Shown here: one piece after another, positions 52,317-60,276 of the stretch
Layout of the letters: each line of letters opens with the position of its first letter
Numbering within the stretch: position 1 is the first letter of the stretch
DNA from: a virus
Virus record (IMG/VR): IMGVR_UViG_3300021091_000014
Coordinates: 62,001-126,000 of that record
Length of the DNA: 64,000 nt
Strand: one strand, 5' to 3'
The notes under the pieces: model-generated
What the model saw: the letters and a program-made list of their open reading frames with translations, nothing else
Database searches by the model: none
Told to the model about the DNA's origin: nothing
Made by a program: the position numbers and the translations under genes

Positions 52317-52547
52317 ATGGAATACTCAATACAAGATATTATTGACGGAGCTGTAGAAAACGAACCTACTAAAGTGCAAGCAGCTTTTGACGGTATTATT
52401 GGCCCAAGAGTACTTGCTGCTTTAGAAGCTAGGAAGAGAGAGATTGCTACAGCAATGTTCTCTCAACAAGAAGCAGAAGTAGAACAAGAAAACAACACAG
52501 AGGTTTCTAACGATGAAAACACTGAGCCAGCTACAGAAAATAATTAA
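52317..52547 (+). CDS. 67: prohead core protein gp67-like
   Basis: A 76-aa acidic protein between portal and gp68, the T4 gp67 position (T4 gp67 80 aa). The ATG at 52317 with TTGGAG in front is the likely start; TTG at 52305 is part of that ribosome site. The N-terminus YSIQDIIDGAVENEPTKVQA is helical, then RVLAALEARKREIATAMF and a very acidic tail (EQENNTEVSNDENTEPATEN). T4 gp67 is a small acidic scaffold protein cut up by gp21. The assignment rests on position, size and acidity. It overlaps the next gene by 35 bp. Confidence 0.65.
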   Translation: MEYSIQDIIDGAVENEPTKVQAAFDGIIGPRVLAALEARKREIATAMFSQQEAEVEQENNTEVSNDENTEPATENN

Positions 52548-53331
52548 GCAAGCTCAAGGTACAACTGGTACCACAGCTTATCGTCCCAAAGGTGGAGACG
52601 AACAACAGTTTATGGATAAACATGTTATTCAAAAAACTGATGATGCTAATGGAAATGGAGACGAAGTCTTCAATGGTACAGGTGTAAAAAAAATTGATCG
52701 TAAAAAAGAGCTCCATGGATACGAGCCAGGTGAAGACGCCGCTGTGCATGAAGAGATTAATGAGATTAGCAAATCAACACTTGGATCGTATGTTAAAAAA
52801 GCATCTGTTGACATGTCTAATAGAAGTGCAGAGGTAGAAAAAGATTTAGCTACTGCAAAATCTGATTATAGCATGATGAGAAGACATGGATTTAAAAAGA
52901 AAATAGCACAAAATATGATGAAAAAAGATGTTGACACCGCACTTTCAAAAGTTGGTAAAGTATCAAAACGTATGAGAGGAATTGATAAAGCTACAGATCG
53001 TTTAACAAAAGAAGAAGTCAATGAATTAGAAATTGATGAGCGCACTTTATCAACAGGCGAAATGAAAAAGCGTGAAGATATTGTTAAGGGCATGAAAAAA
53101 GGTTTAAAGGATTTTAAATCACGTTACGGTAAAGATGCTAAGTCGGTAATGTATGCTACTGCTACCAAGCTTGCAAAAGAAGAAACCGAAGAAGAGTATG
53201 ATGTTCAAATTTTAGAATTATTTGCTGGTCTGGATGATGAGAACAGACAGTTTATGTTAGAGATGCTTGACAAAGGTCTTGAGAAAGAAATTTTAGAATA
53301 CATTAAAGAAAGCGAGTCTGATAATGGCTGA
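52513..53331 (+). CDS. 68: prohead core protein gp68-like
   Basis: A 272-aa protein in the gp68 position but about twice the T4 size (141 aa). It has an N-terminal MKTLSQLQKIIKQAQ, then lysine- and glutamate-rich helices (EISKSTLGSYVKKASVDMSN, KKREDIVKGMKKGLKDF). The segment RYGKDAKSVMYATATKLAKE is one I have seen in many marine phage and phage-like proteins. The C-terminus QILELFAGLDDENRQFMLEM is acidic and helical. It is probably part of the internal scaffold core. It overlaps gp67 and the next gene. Confidence 0.6.
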   Translation: MKTLSQLQKIIKQAQGTTGTTAYRPKGGDEQQFMDKHVIQKTDDANGNGDEVFNGTGVKKIDRKKELHGYEPGEDAAVHEEINEISKSTLGSYVKKASVDMSNRSAEVEKDLATAKSDYSMMRRHGFKKKIAQNMMKKDVDTALSKVGKVSKRMRGIDKATDRLTKEEVNELEIDERTLSTGEMKKREDIVKGMKKGLKDFKSRYGKDAKSVMYATATKLAKEETEEEYDVQILELFAGLDDENRQFMLEMLDKGLEKEILEYIKESESDNG

Positions 53332-53596
53332 TTTAGTAAAGTTTTTAGCTCAAGAAATTACTCTTGGTACTGTTGCTAATAACGTTAGTACAGGCTCACT
53401 TGTTAGAGTTGTGAACACCACAGCCGGATTAGTTTTAATTACTCAAAAATTTGCTAACGGAACCACGATATCTACATTTACCCTTAGCGCAGCAACTGCG
53501 GATTTTGCTGGAACGTTTGTAATTAAACAACCAACGGACACGCTTCAATCAAATGCTGCATCTGGTGTACTAGCCGTATCAGTAGGATACTATTAA
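53324..53596 (+). CDS. small beta-rich head-operon protein
   Basis: A 90-aa protein of unknown function between gp68 and gp21, overlapping gp68 by 8 bp. It is all-beta and uncharged: ITLGTVANNVSTGSLVRVVN, then LVLITQKFANGTTISTFTL and GTFVIKQPTDTLQSNAA, ending AVSVGYY. Its beta-sandwich look and place among head genes suggest a capsid accessory or decoration protein, but this is inference; it could also be a fragment of a larger structural protein. Confidence 0.55.
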   Translation: MADLVKFLAQEITLGTVANNVSTGSLVRVVNTTAGLVLITQKFANGTTISTFTLSAATADFAGTFVIKQPTDTLQSNAASGVLAVSVGYY

Positions 53597-53604
53597 GGAC
53601 TAAC

Positions 53605-54264
53605 ATGAAACTTATTTCCGAATTAGTCGAACAAGTTAATGTGCTAGTTGAAGAAAAAGAATCTGGCAAAAAAGACTTTTTTATTGAGGGTGTATTTCTT
53701 CAAGGCAATTTAAAAAATAGAAACAATCGAGTATACCCAATGGAGATTCTCGATAAAGAAGTTAAAAGATATAATGAAGAGTATATTGATAAGAATAGGG
53801 CCTATGGTGAATTAGGTCACCCTCAGGGACCAACGATTAATTTAGAGCGCGTCTCTCATATGATTAAAGATCTTAGACGCGAAGGTACTAATTATGTTGG
53901 CCGAGCTAAGATTATGGACACTCCTTATGGAAACATTGTAAAAAATTTGATGCAAGAAGGCGCACAACTTGGTGTTTCTTCTAGAGGTATGGGAAGCTTA
54001 AAAGAAACAACTAAAGGCGTTAGTGAAGTTCAGGATGATTTTTATCTTGCTACAGCTGCAGACATCGTAGCTGATCCTTCCGCACCTGATGCTTTTGTTA
54101 GAGGTATTATGGAAGGTGTTGAGTGGGTTTGGGATAATGGCGTTTTAAAGGCTCAAAAAATAGAAGAAATGAAAAAAGAGATTATTAAAGCCTCCTCTAA
54201 ATCTATAGAAGCTACTAAAGTTAAAGTATTTGAAAATTTCTTCAAAGAATTGTCCAAGAAATAG
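53605..54264 (+). CDS. 21: prohead core protease gp21
   Basis: A 219-aa protease (T4 gp21 212 aa) that digests the scaffold and trims the capsid protein during maturation. Readable family marks are FFIEGVFLQGNLKNRNNRVY at the front, catalytic His in YGELGHPQGP (H72), RAKIMDTPYGNIVKNLM, and the catalytic Ser region LGVSSRGMGSL (S125/S126). DDFYLATAADIVADPSAPDA and GIMEGVEWVW follow. The active-site pattern is complete. It is placed between core proteins and scaffold, as in T4. Confidence 0.93.
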   Translation: MKLISELVEQVNVLVEEKESGKKDFFIEGVFLQGNLKNRNNRVYPMEILDKEVKRYNEEYIDKNRAYGELGHPQGPTINLERVSHMIKDLRREGTNYVGRAKIMDTPYGNIVKNLMQEGAQLGVSSRGMGSLKETTKGVSEVQDDFYLATAADIVADPSAPDAFVRGIMEGVEWVWDNGVLKAQKIEEMKKEIIKASSKSIEATKVKVFENFFKELSKK

Positions 54265-54267
54265 ATT

Positions 54268-54275
54268 TATAAATA
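54268..54275 (+). promoter_or_regulatory. T4-type late promoter box before gp22
   Basis: An exact TATAAATA 31 bp before the gp22 ATG, in the 41-bp gap after gp21, with AAGGAG downstream. Confidence 0.7.
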
Positions 54276-54305
54276 ACTATAATAAATTCCATTAAGGAGC
54301 TTAAA

Positions 54306-55277
54306 ATGAAAGAAAAAGAATTATATGAGAAGGTGATCAACAAAGGTGGCGAGAACGGCGACACCGAAGTTGCAGATCCTGTTGCAAAAAACACAACACT
54401 TCCAGGTAATAAAGAAGGCGGAGAAAAAACACCTCCCCTCAGATCAGCTAGCGATCTCGATTCTGCTACTCCTACAATGGGTGGGAATGATTCTGCTGAC
54501 ACCAACAAAGCAACATTAAACATGAAGCCATCAGCTGCATCCGCCAAGATGGAAGATTTTACTATTGAAGTTGCATTTGAAGGTGAAGAGCTTTCAGAAG
54601 AGTTTAAAGAGAAAGCTGTTACAATATTTGAAGCTGCAGTTAATGCTAAGGTAGAGATGTTGAGAGCAGAAATTGAAGCTGAGTCGGTTAAGAAATTAGA
54701 AGAGCAAGTAGCTGAAATTACTACTAAACTTTCCGATCAAATCGACAACTATCTTAATTACATTGTCGAGCAGTGGATGCAAGAGAACGAAATTGCTATT
54801 GAATCCTCGCTCCGTACAGAAATTACAGAAGAGTTTATTGGTGGATTAAGAGATTTGTTCGCCGAGAATTACATCGAAATTCCTGAAGAAAAGTTAGATG
54901 TTTTAGAAGAGCTTGCTTCCATAGTTGAAGAGTTAGAAGCTAAGTTAAATGAGACTATCAACACAAATATTGATCTGAATAATTCCGTTAAAGATTATGC
55001 CAGACAGTCGATTTTTAGTAAGGTGGCAGAGGGATTAACAGTATCGCAAAAAGAGAGACTTTCTTCGTTAGCAGAAGGTGTTGATTTTATTGATGAAGAC
55101 TCGTATGCTAAAAAACTTCAGATTGTTAAAGAGAACTATTTTAAAGAGAAATCAGTTACTCAGACAATCAGCGAGACAGAAGTAGAGTCAGCAGAAGAGC
55201 CTCAAGCAGAAAAGCAAAAGCTTTCTGGACCTGTTGCTAACTACGTTCAGGCTATTTCACGTACCATTAAGAAATAA
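54306..55277 (+). CDS. 22: prohead scaffold protein gp22
   Basis: A 323-aa protein (T4 gp22 269 aa), the major scaffold around which the capsid is built. It begins with a Gly/Asp/Thr/Pro-rich region (about 1-85), then is almost entirely acidic helix: ELSEEFKEKAVTIFEAAVNA, EQWMQENEIAIESSLRTEIT and GLRDLFAENYIEIPEEKLDV. These are family-typical, as is SVKDYARQSIFSKVAEGLTV. The C-terminus is short and basic (RTIKK). Its own late promoter box lies upstream. Confidence 0.9.
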   Translation: MKEKELYEKVINKGGENGDTEVADPVAKNTTLPGNKEGGEKTPPLRSASDLDSATPTMGGNDSADTNKATLNMKPSAASAKMEDFTIEVAFEGEELSEEFKEKAVTIFEAAVNAKVEMLRAEIEAESVKKLEEQVAEITTKLSDQIDNYLNYIVEQWMQENEIAIESSLRTEITEEFIGGLRDLFAENYIEIPEEKLDVLEELASIVEELEAKLNETINTNIDLNNSVKDYARQSIFSKVAEGLTVSQKERLSSLAEGVDFIDEDSYAKKLQIVKENYFKEKSVTQTISETEVESAEEPQAEKQKLSGPVANYVQAISRTIKK

Positions 55278-55281
55278 TTTT

Positions 55282-55289
55282 TATAAATA
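55282..55289 (+). promoter_or_regulatory. T4-type late promoter box before gp23
   Basis: An exact TATAAATA 38 bp before the gp23 ATG, followed by GGAAGGGG as ribosome site. It fits the need for very high capsid expression. Confidence 0.75.
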
Positions 55290-55326
55290 AAAATAACCCA
55301 ATTTTTAATAGGAAGGGGAAACTCAA

Positions 55327-56679
55327 ATGTATTTAAATGAAGAAATTCAAAACAAGTGGAAACCAGTACTTGAGCATCCTGATCTTGACCCGATCAAGGA
55401 TACGCACAAGCGTGCTGTAACCGCTCAAATTCTCGAGAATACAGAGAAAGCTCTCCGCGAAGCATCGTATCAAGTTCGTGGAAGCCAGAGTCTGTTTGAA
55501 GCCAACAACCCAACAAACGCTATGGGAGCTTCTTCTTCCACAGCTGGTGATGGCGCAGTTGACATTTTCGATCCAGTTTTAATCTCGTTAGTTCGCCGTG
55601 CAATGCCTAATCTTATTGCTTATGACATCTGCGGTGTTCAGCCAATGACTGGTCCTACAGGTCTTATCTTCGCAATGCGTTCGCGCTTCACTTCACAGTC
55701 TGGCGATGAGGCATTCTACAACGAAGCAAATACAGAGTTTTCTTCGCACAATAAGAATTCTGCTGCTCTCGGCAATAACCACGTTGGTACAACAGGTGCA
55801 GGTGCAAATCTGACCCAACTAGCCACCAACACAGAAGTTAACTTTGCTGGTGGCGTTCCAACCTCCGAGTTAGAGCGTTTCGGTAACGGTACAATTACAT
55901 TCCCTCAGATGGCTTTCTCTATCGAGAAAGTAACAGTAACAGCTAAAGGTCGTGCACTAAAGGCTGAGTACTCTATGGAACTTGCCCAGGACCTGCGCGC
56001 CGTTCACGGTTTAGATGCAGAGACTGAGCTCTCCAACATCCTGTCGGCAGAGATTCTCGCCGAAATCAATCGCGAAGTTATTCGCTCAATCTATGTAACA
56101 GCTAAAGTTGGTGCTACAGAGAACACAACAACATCTGGTGTGTTTGACCTGGATACCGATTCTAATGGTCGTTGGTCCGTTGAGAAGTTCAAGGGTCTGA
56201 TGTTCCAACTCGAAAGAGAAGCTAATAAGATTGCAAAAGACACCCGTAGAGGTAAAGGTAACATCGTTATCTGCTCATCGGACGTTGCTTCCGCACTGCA
56301 GATGGCCGGTGTTCTGGACTATGCTCCAGCTCTGAACTCCAACAACCTTCAAATCGATGACACAGGCAATACATTCGCCGGTGTTCTGAACGGCCGTATC
56401 CGCGTTTACATCGATCCATATGCTGGTGGTAACTACTTCGTTATGGGCTACAAGGGCTCGTCAGCATTTGACGCAGGTCTGTTCTATTGCCCATATGTTC
56501 CTCTCCAAATGGTTCGTGCAGTTGACCCTGACACATTCCAGCCAAAGATTGGCTTTAAGACTCGTTATGGAATGGTTGCAAACCCATTCAACGACGGTTC
56601 GTCAGCCGCTGGTACAGGCGCACTTGCCGAGGACACAAACGTGTACTATCGCCGCGTCCGCGTTAACAACATTATGTAA
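55327..56679 (+). CDS. 23: major capsid protein gp23
   Basis: A 450-aa capsid subunit with the HK97 fold (T4 gp23 521 aa before cleavage). Family marks: IDPVLISLVRRAMP-like (here DIFDPVLISLVRRAMPNLIA), YDICGVQPMTGPTGLIFAMR, EKVTVTAKGRALKAEYSMEL, AQDLRAVHGLDAETELSNIL and EINREVIRSIYVTAK. The C-terminus has YIDPYAGGNYFVMGYKG and FYCPYVPLQMVRAVDP. The N-terminal 60-70 residues are the part normally removed by gp21. Codons are more C-ending (ATC, AAC, CGC) than in the fibre genes, as expected for a highly expressed gene. Flanked by a late promoter and a strong terminator. Confidence 0.97.
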   Translation: MYLNEEIQNKWKPVLEHPDLDPIKDTHKRAVTAQILENTEKALREASYQVRGSQSLFEANNPTNAMGASSSTAGDGAVDIFDPVLISLVRRAMPNLIAYDICGVQPMTGPTGLIFAMRSRFTSQSGDEAFYNEANTEFSSHNKNSAALGNNHVGTTGAGANLTQLATNTEVNFAGGVPTSELERFGNGTITFPQMAFSIEKVTVTAKGRALKAEYSMELAQDLRAVHGLDAETELSNILSAEILAEINREVIRSIYVTAKVGATENTTTSGVFDLDTDSNGRWSVEKFKGLMFQLEREANKIAKDTRRGKGNIVICSSDVASALQMAGVLDYAPALNSNNLQIDDTGNTFAGVLNGRIRVYIDPYAGGNYFVMGYKGSSAFDAGLFYCPYVPLQMVRAVDPDTFQPKIGFKTRYGMVANPFNDGSSAAGTGALAEDTNVYYRRVRVNNIM

Positions 56680-56715
56680 TTCAAATAATAAGAATAATAA
56701 CATAATGATGTACTT

Positions 56716-56742
56716 AAAGGGGATCTTCGGATCCCCTTTTTT
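56716..56742 (+). terminator. intrinsic terminator after gp23
   Basis: A 10-bp perfect stem, AAAGGGGATC (56716-56725) with GATCCCCTTT (56730-56739), closed by a TTCG tetraloop and followed by Ts. It ends the late head transcript 37 bp after the gp23 stop. Confidence 0.9.
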
Positions 56743-56762
56743 ATTATAGGATAAATATCAGT

Positions 56763-57311
56763 ATGACAGCTATTTCAAGCCTACCAGAAAATAAAAACTT
56801 CCTATCACCTCTAGGGTTTACTTTTACTATAAAGAAGACCCCCGGGGTTAATTACTTTGTTCAATCAGTCTCTCTACCAAGTTTAACTCTAGGTCAATCA
56901 GACATACAGACACCCTTTGTTAAACTGCCTATTCCAGGGGATCACATTGACTTTAGTACTCTCTCTATTACCTTTCGTGTAGATGAGAACCTAAAGAATT
57001 ATAAAGAGATATTTGATTGGATTATTGCATTAGGATTTCCAGAAGGATTTAATCAATATAACGCCATTGCTCCGAGCAGGGGCAAATTTGGCGGATCGAT
57101 TAATAATCCTGTGGCAGGAACAGGGGTTTATTCGGATGCATCTTTAATGATACTTAACTCAGTGAAAGCGCCTATCGTTGAGTTTGCATTTAAAAATTTA
57201 TACCCTATTTCTCTTTCAGACATTCTGTTTGATACAAGAGATACAGACGTTAATTATGTTGACGTTACTGCAATGTTCGCATTTGAACAATTTAAGTTGA
57301 ATTACGTGTAG
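56763..57311 (+). CDS. 3: probable tail completion protein gp3
   Basis: A 182-aa protein (T4 gp3 176 aa). The pattern is that of tube-like tail proteins: LGFTFTIKKTPGVNYFVQSV, SLPSLTLGQSDIQTPFVKLP, IDFSTLSITFRVDENLKNYK and EIFDWIIALGFPEGFNQY, with TAMFAFEQFKLNYV at the end. Marine T4-like phages often have gp3, the tail tube terminator, directly after gp23, and that position supports the call. It could instead be another tube-fold protein such as a baseplate subunit. It follows the strong gp23 terminator; GATAAATA, one base off the late box, lies 6 bp before the ATG. Confidence 0.55.
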   Translation: MTAISSLPENKNFLSPLGFTFTIKKTPGVNYFVQSVSLPSLTLGQSDIQTPFVKLPIPGDHIDFSTLSITFRVDENLKNYKEIFDWIIALGFPEGFNQYNAIAPSRGKFGGSINNPVAGTGVYSDASLMILNSVKAPIVEFAFKNLYPISLSDILFDTRDTDVNYVDVTAMFAFEQFKLNYV

Positions 57312-57325
57312 CAGTAGTCTATAAT
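57297..57325 (+). promoter_or_regulatory. sigma70-like promoter before uvsY
   Basis: TTGAAT, a 17-bp spacer and a perfect TATAAT, ending 23 bp before the uvsY ATG and overlapping the end of the previous gene. It fits early or middle transcription of the recombination genes by host polymerase. Confidence 0.6.
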
Positions 57326-57348
57326 ATTATGATTACTGTGAGGTGAGT

Positions 57349-57783
57349 ATGAAATTAGAAGAAATTCAATCCATGTGGGAAAAAGATAGTAGTATAGACA
57401 GAACCGAGCTCGGTGAAGAGAGTCTTCGTATCCCGCAACTACATGCAAAGTACTTCAAGATCTTTTCTGAAGAAAGATTAACTTTAAGAAAATACGAAAC
57501 TGCATATAAAAAACTACACAAATCAAAGTTCGAATACTATAACGGAACTATTAGTGAGGAAGACCTGAAAGAGAACGGATGGGATCCTTTTCAGTTAAGA
57601 GTTCTAAAATCAGACATTGGTGTGTACTTGCAGTCTGATAGTGAAATGTGTGACTTAGAGTTACGTGTAGAACTACAAAAAGAAAAAGTAGAATTTTTAG
57701 AATCAATAATAAAAAATCTTCCTGCGAGAGGCTACCAAATTAATGCCGCTATCGCATGGGAGAAGTTTAAGGTTGGTGCGTGA
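57349..57783 (+). CDS. uvsY: recombination mediator UvsY
   Basis: A 144-aa protein (T4 UvsY 137 aa) that loads the UvsX recombinase onto gp32-covered ssDNA. It is helical and charged, starting MKLEEIQSMWEKDSSIDRTE (T4 MRLEDLQEELKKDVFIDST), with LHKSKFEYYNGTISEEDL (T4 ALKARLDYYSG) and the C-terminal helix with IKNLPARGYQINAAIAWEKF (T4 IKSRGFAIKHIQDMRAFE). I choose the ATG at 57349; the GTG two codons earlier lies in the ribosome site (GAGGTGAG). Overlaps uvsW by 4 bp. Confidence 0.9.
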   Translation: MKLEEIQSMWEKDSSIDRTELGEESLRIPQLHAKYFKIFSEERLTLRKYETAYKKLHKSKFEYYNGTISEEDLKENGWDPFQLRVLKSDIGVYLQSDSEMCDLELRVELQKEKVEFLESIIKNLPARGYQINAAIAWEKFKVGA

Positions 57784-59234
57784 TAACCGTAGAAAAAATT
57801 AATGACGTTCACATTAAACTACTTTGTGAGAGTGACGTTGCACAAGAATTAAGCGAGTACTTTACCTTTAACGTGCCAGGTGCACGATTTTCACCTGCCT
57901 TTAGGAACAAGATGTGGGATGGAAAGATTAGACTCTTTTCAACAGCCACACATTTAATTTACGGCGGGCTCTTACTCCATGTTCAAAGATTTGCAAAGGA
58001 ACGAGATTATGAAATTAATTTTGCCGGTAATTATTTTTGTGACGAGAGCCTTTCACTGCATGAAGCCAATGAATTTATTAAAGAATTAAACTTATCAATA
58101 ACTCCCCGTGATTATCAAATTGATGCTTTTGCCCACGCTGTAAGAAAAAAAAGAGCACTTTTATTATCCCCTACAGCATCGGGTAAGTCCCTTATAATTT
58201 ACCTTCTTAGCTCCTATTATCTTTCCGATACTGATAAAATTTTAATCATTGTACCTACAACGTCACTCGTACATCAAATGGCGTCTGATTTCGTGGATTA
58301 TGGTTGCGATAAAAACTTTATCCACAAGATATTCTCGGGACAAGAGAAAATGACAGACTCTCCGTTTGTTATTACTACTTGGCAATCAATTCACAAACTA
58401 CCTAAGCCATGGTTCCATCAATTTAACTGTGTTATTGGTGACGAAGCGCATCTCTTTAAAGCTAAGAGTCTTTCATCAATAATGTCAAAGCTTGTAACTT
58501 GTCCGATGAGGTTTGGATTTACCGGTACTCTAGATGGCTCACAAACTCATAAACTTATACTAGAGGGACTGTTTGGTGAAGTTAAAAAAGTCACTACAAC
58601 TGCTGAACTAATAGATCAAAAACATTTATCTCAATTTCAAATAAAAGCAATTGTACTCTCTTATACAGAAGAAACTAGAAAGCTTTTAAGGGGTATTGAT
58701 TACCAAACAGAGATAGATTATATAAACGGCAATGAACATAGAAATAATTTTATTGCAAATCTAACAGCTTCACTTAAAGGTAACACCCTTGTTCTTTTTA
58801 AGATTATTGATCACGGAAAGGGACTTTTTAATTTAATTAGTTCAAAATGTAATCAACAAAAAGTATTTTATGTTGATGGTGCTGTAGATGGGCTTTTAAG
58901 AGAAGAAATAAGAAAATCTATCGAAGAGGAGAAAAATGGTATTATTGTTGCTTCACTTGGCACTTTTTCAACAGGTGTAAATATCAAAAACCTACATAAT
59001 ATTATATTTGCAAGCCCAAGCAAGTCTAGAATTAAAACATTGCAGTCAATTGGTAGAGGGTTAAGATTAAGTACCAATAAAGAGATTGCAACTCTATATG
59101 ATGTCGTCGACGATATTTCTTGGAAATCAAAAAAAAATTACACTCATCAACATTTCTTAGAAAGAGTTAAAATGTACGATGATGAAAGATTCGATTATAA
59201 GATTTATAACGTTAATTTAAAGGACCAAGCTTAA
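57780..59234 (+). CDS. uvsW: RNA-DNA/DNA helicase UvsW
   Basis: A 484-aa SF2 helicase (T4 UvsW about 503 aa) that reverses forks, moves Holliday junctions and unwinds R-loops, so shifting replication to the recombination mode. The N-terminal domain has FSPAFRNKMWDGKIRLF and ITPRDYQIDAF (Q-like). Walker A is PTASGKS (131-137), Walker B DEAH (221-224), motif III GFTGTL, then motif VI QSIGRGLRL near 430. All helicase motifs look intact. The start is GTG or ATG within ATGA-like overlap: the frame begins GTGATAACC, with the ORF's first codon ATA preceded by GTG at 57777-57779 belonging to the uvsY frame shift zone, so the exact start is uncertain by a few codons. Confidence 0.93.
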   Translation: MITVEKINDVHIKLLCESDVAQELSEYFTFNVPGARFSPAFRNKMWDGKIRLFSTATHLIYGGLLLHVQRFAKERDYEINFAGNYFCDESLSLHEANEFIKELNLSITPRDYQIDAFAHAVRKKRALLLSPTASGKSLIIYLLSSYYLSDTDKILIIVPTTSLVHQMASDFVDYGCDKNFIHKIFSGQEKMTDSPFVITTWQSIHKLPKPWFHQFNCVIGDEAHLFKAKSLSSIMSKLVTCPMRFGFTGTLDGSQTHKLILEGLFGEVKKVTTTAELIDQKHLSQFQIKAIVLSYTEETRKLLRGIDYQTEIDYINGNEHRNNFIANLTASLKGNTLVLFKIIDHGKGLFNLISSKCNQQKVFYVDGAVDGLLREEIRKSIEEEKNGIIVASLGTFSTGVNIKNLHNIIFASPSKSRIKTLQSIGRGLRLSTNKEIATLYDVVDDISWKSKKNYTHQHFLERVKMYDDERFDYKIYNVNLKDQA

Positions 59235-59630
59235 ATGATTTCTATTGTCAAATTACTTAATAGCTCTGAGTTAATTGGAGATATTGTTAATGATGAAAAG
59301 GAATCTATCACATTAAATAATCCGCTTGTAATTAATTATCGTTACAAGAATGAACTTTCCCCTCCTATTATTTCCCTTTTAAGATATTCTTCTTTTACTA
59401 GTACAAAAGATATTACACTTAAAAAAGAGCATATCTTAACGATATTATCTCCTACAGATAATATGATAGGTTACTATAAAACGACTTTAAAAAATATAGT
59501 TGAACATATTGATCCTGCTGTTGATCAAGAACTTGCAGCAGCTGCTGGAGAACAAAGCGATCTTTCTCCTGAAAGCAAAGCCAAGCTTGCATTAATTGAA
59601 AGACATGTTACAAAGGCAACTCTCAATTAG
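59235..59630 (+). CDS. conserved small protein, LSm-like N-terminus, unknown function
   Basis: A 131-aa protein starting directly after the uvsW stop. The N-terminal 75 residues look like a small beta-barrel (ISIVKLLNSSELIGDIVNDE, then ITLNNPLVINYR), similar in rhythm to Sm/LSm-like folds. The middle has ILTILSPTDNMIGYYKTTLK; the C-terminus is helical and Ala/Glu-rich. Such a gene often sits between uvsW and gp55 in marine T4-like phages. The fold suggestion is by eye only; no function can be given. Confidence 0.6.
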   Translation: MISIVKLLNSSELIGDIVNDEKESITLNNPLVINYRYKNELSPPIISLLRYSSFTSTKDITLKKEHILTILSPTDNMIGYYKTTLKNIVEHIDPAVDQELAAAAGEQSDLSPESKAKLALIERHVTKATLN

Positions 59631-59660
59631 TTGTATAAACATCCTAAAGTAAATTATAAT
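59631..59660 (+). promoter_or_regulatory. possible sigma70-like promoter before gp55
   Basis: TTGTAT, an 18-bp spacer and a perfect TATAAT, in the 58-bp gap before gp55. The -35 matches weakly. It would allow the late sigma factor to be made before late promoters are active. Confidence 0.4.
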
Positions 59661-59688
59661 TAATACGTTTACTACGTATGAAAGATTT

Positions 59689-60276
59689 ATGGCTAACGCG
59701 CACTATGTTGATAATAAAAAACTATATCAGGCAATTGTAGAATATAGAAAAATTGTAAGAGAAAAAGAAGAACAGGGACTAGAGATACCACCTATTCCTT
59801 CTTATATTGGGCATTGTATGTTAATGATCGCTCAAAGACTTTCTCTTAAACCAAACTTTGTTAACTATTCATATAGAGAAGAAATGATCTCCGACGGAAT
59901 AGAAAACTGTGTGTGTTATTTTGATAATTACAATCCCGATCGCTACGATAATCCATTTGCTTATTTTACGCAAATTATTTACTTTGCATTTCTTCGAAGA
60001 ATTCAAAAAGAAAAAAAGCAACTTTACATAAAGCATAAAACTCTAGAAAATTCATTTATAATGAATGAGCTTGTAGAGCAAGGAGAGCATGATGATGGTG
60101 ACTTTACACCGGTGTATATTGATTTAGAAAACGAAAATATGAATGAGTTTATTAAAGCGTTCGAAGATGGTTTAGATAAAAAACGAAAGAAAAGAAAACA
60201 AGGTTTAGAAAAATTTATAGAATCAGAAGAGCAAGAAGAAGTTATTGATACTGACGACGAAGAAGAAAATACATAA
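59689..60276 (+). CDS. 55: late sigma factor gp55
   Basis: A 195-aa protein (T4 gp55 185 aa), the diverged sigma factor that directs host RNA polymerase to TATAAATA late promoters, many of which are seen in this window. The core reads FVNYSYREEMISDGIENCVC, then YFDNYNPDRYDNPFAYFTQI and IYFAFLRRIQKEKKQLY, the sigma region-2-like heart of the family. The C-terminal 50 residues are basic then very acidic (DTDDEEENT), longer than needed for the core. T4 gp55 uses a C-terminal hydrophobic patch to bind the clamp; an equivalent is not obvious here. The next ATG overlaps the stop (TAATG). Confidence 0.92.
   Translation: MANAHYVDNKKLYQAIVEYRKIVREKEEQGLEIPPIPSYIGHCMLMIAQRLSLKPNFVNYSYREEMISDGIENCVCYFDNYNPDRYDNPFAYFTQIIYFAFLRRIQKEKKQLYIKHKTLENSFIMNELVEQGEHDDGDFTPVYIDLENENMNEFIKAFEDGLDKKRKKRKQGLEKFIESEEQEEVIDTDDEEENT

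Noticed and set aside
56763-57311. Calling the 182-aa protein a second gp19 tail tube
   Set aside because: It shares the tube-like pattern but lacks the gp19 front; position after gp23 favours a gp3-type terminator.
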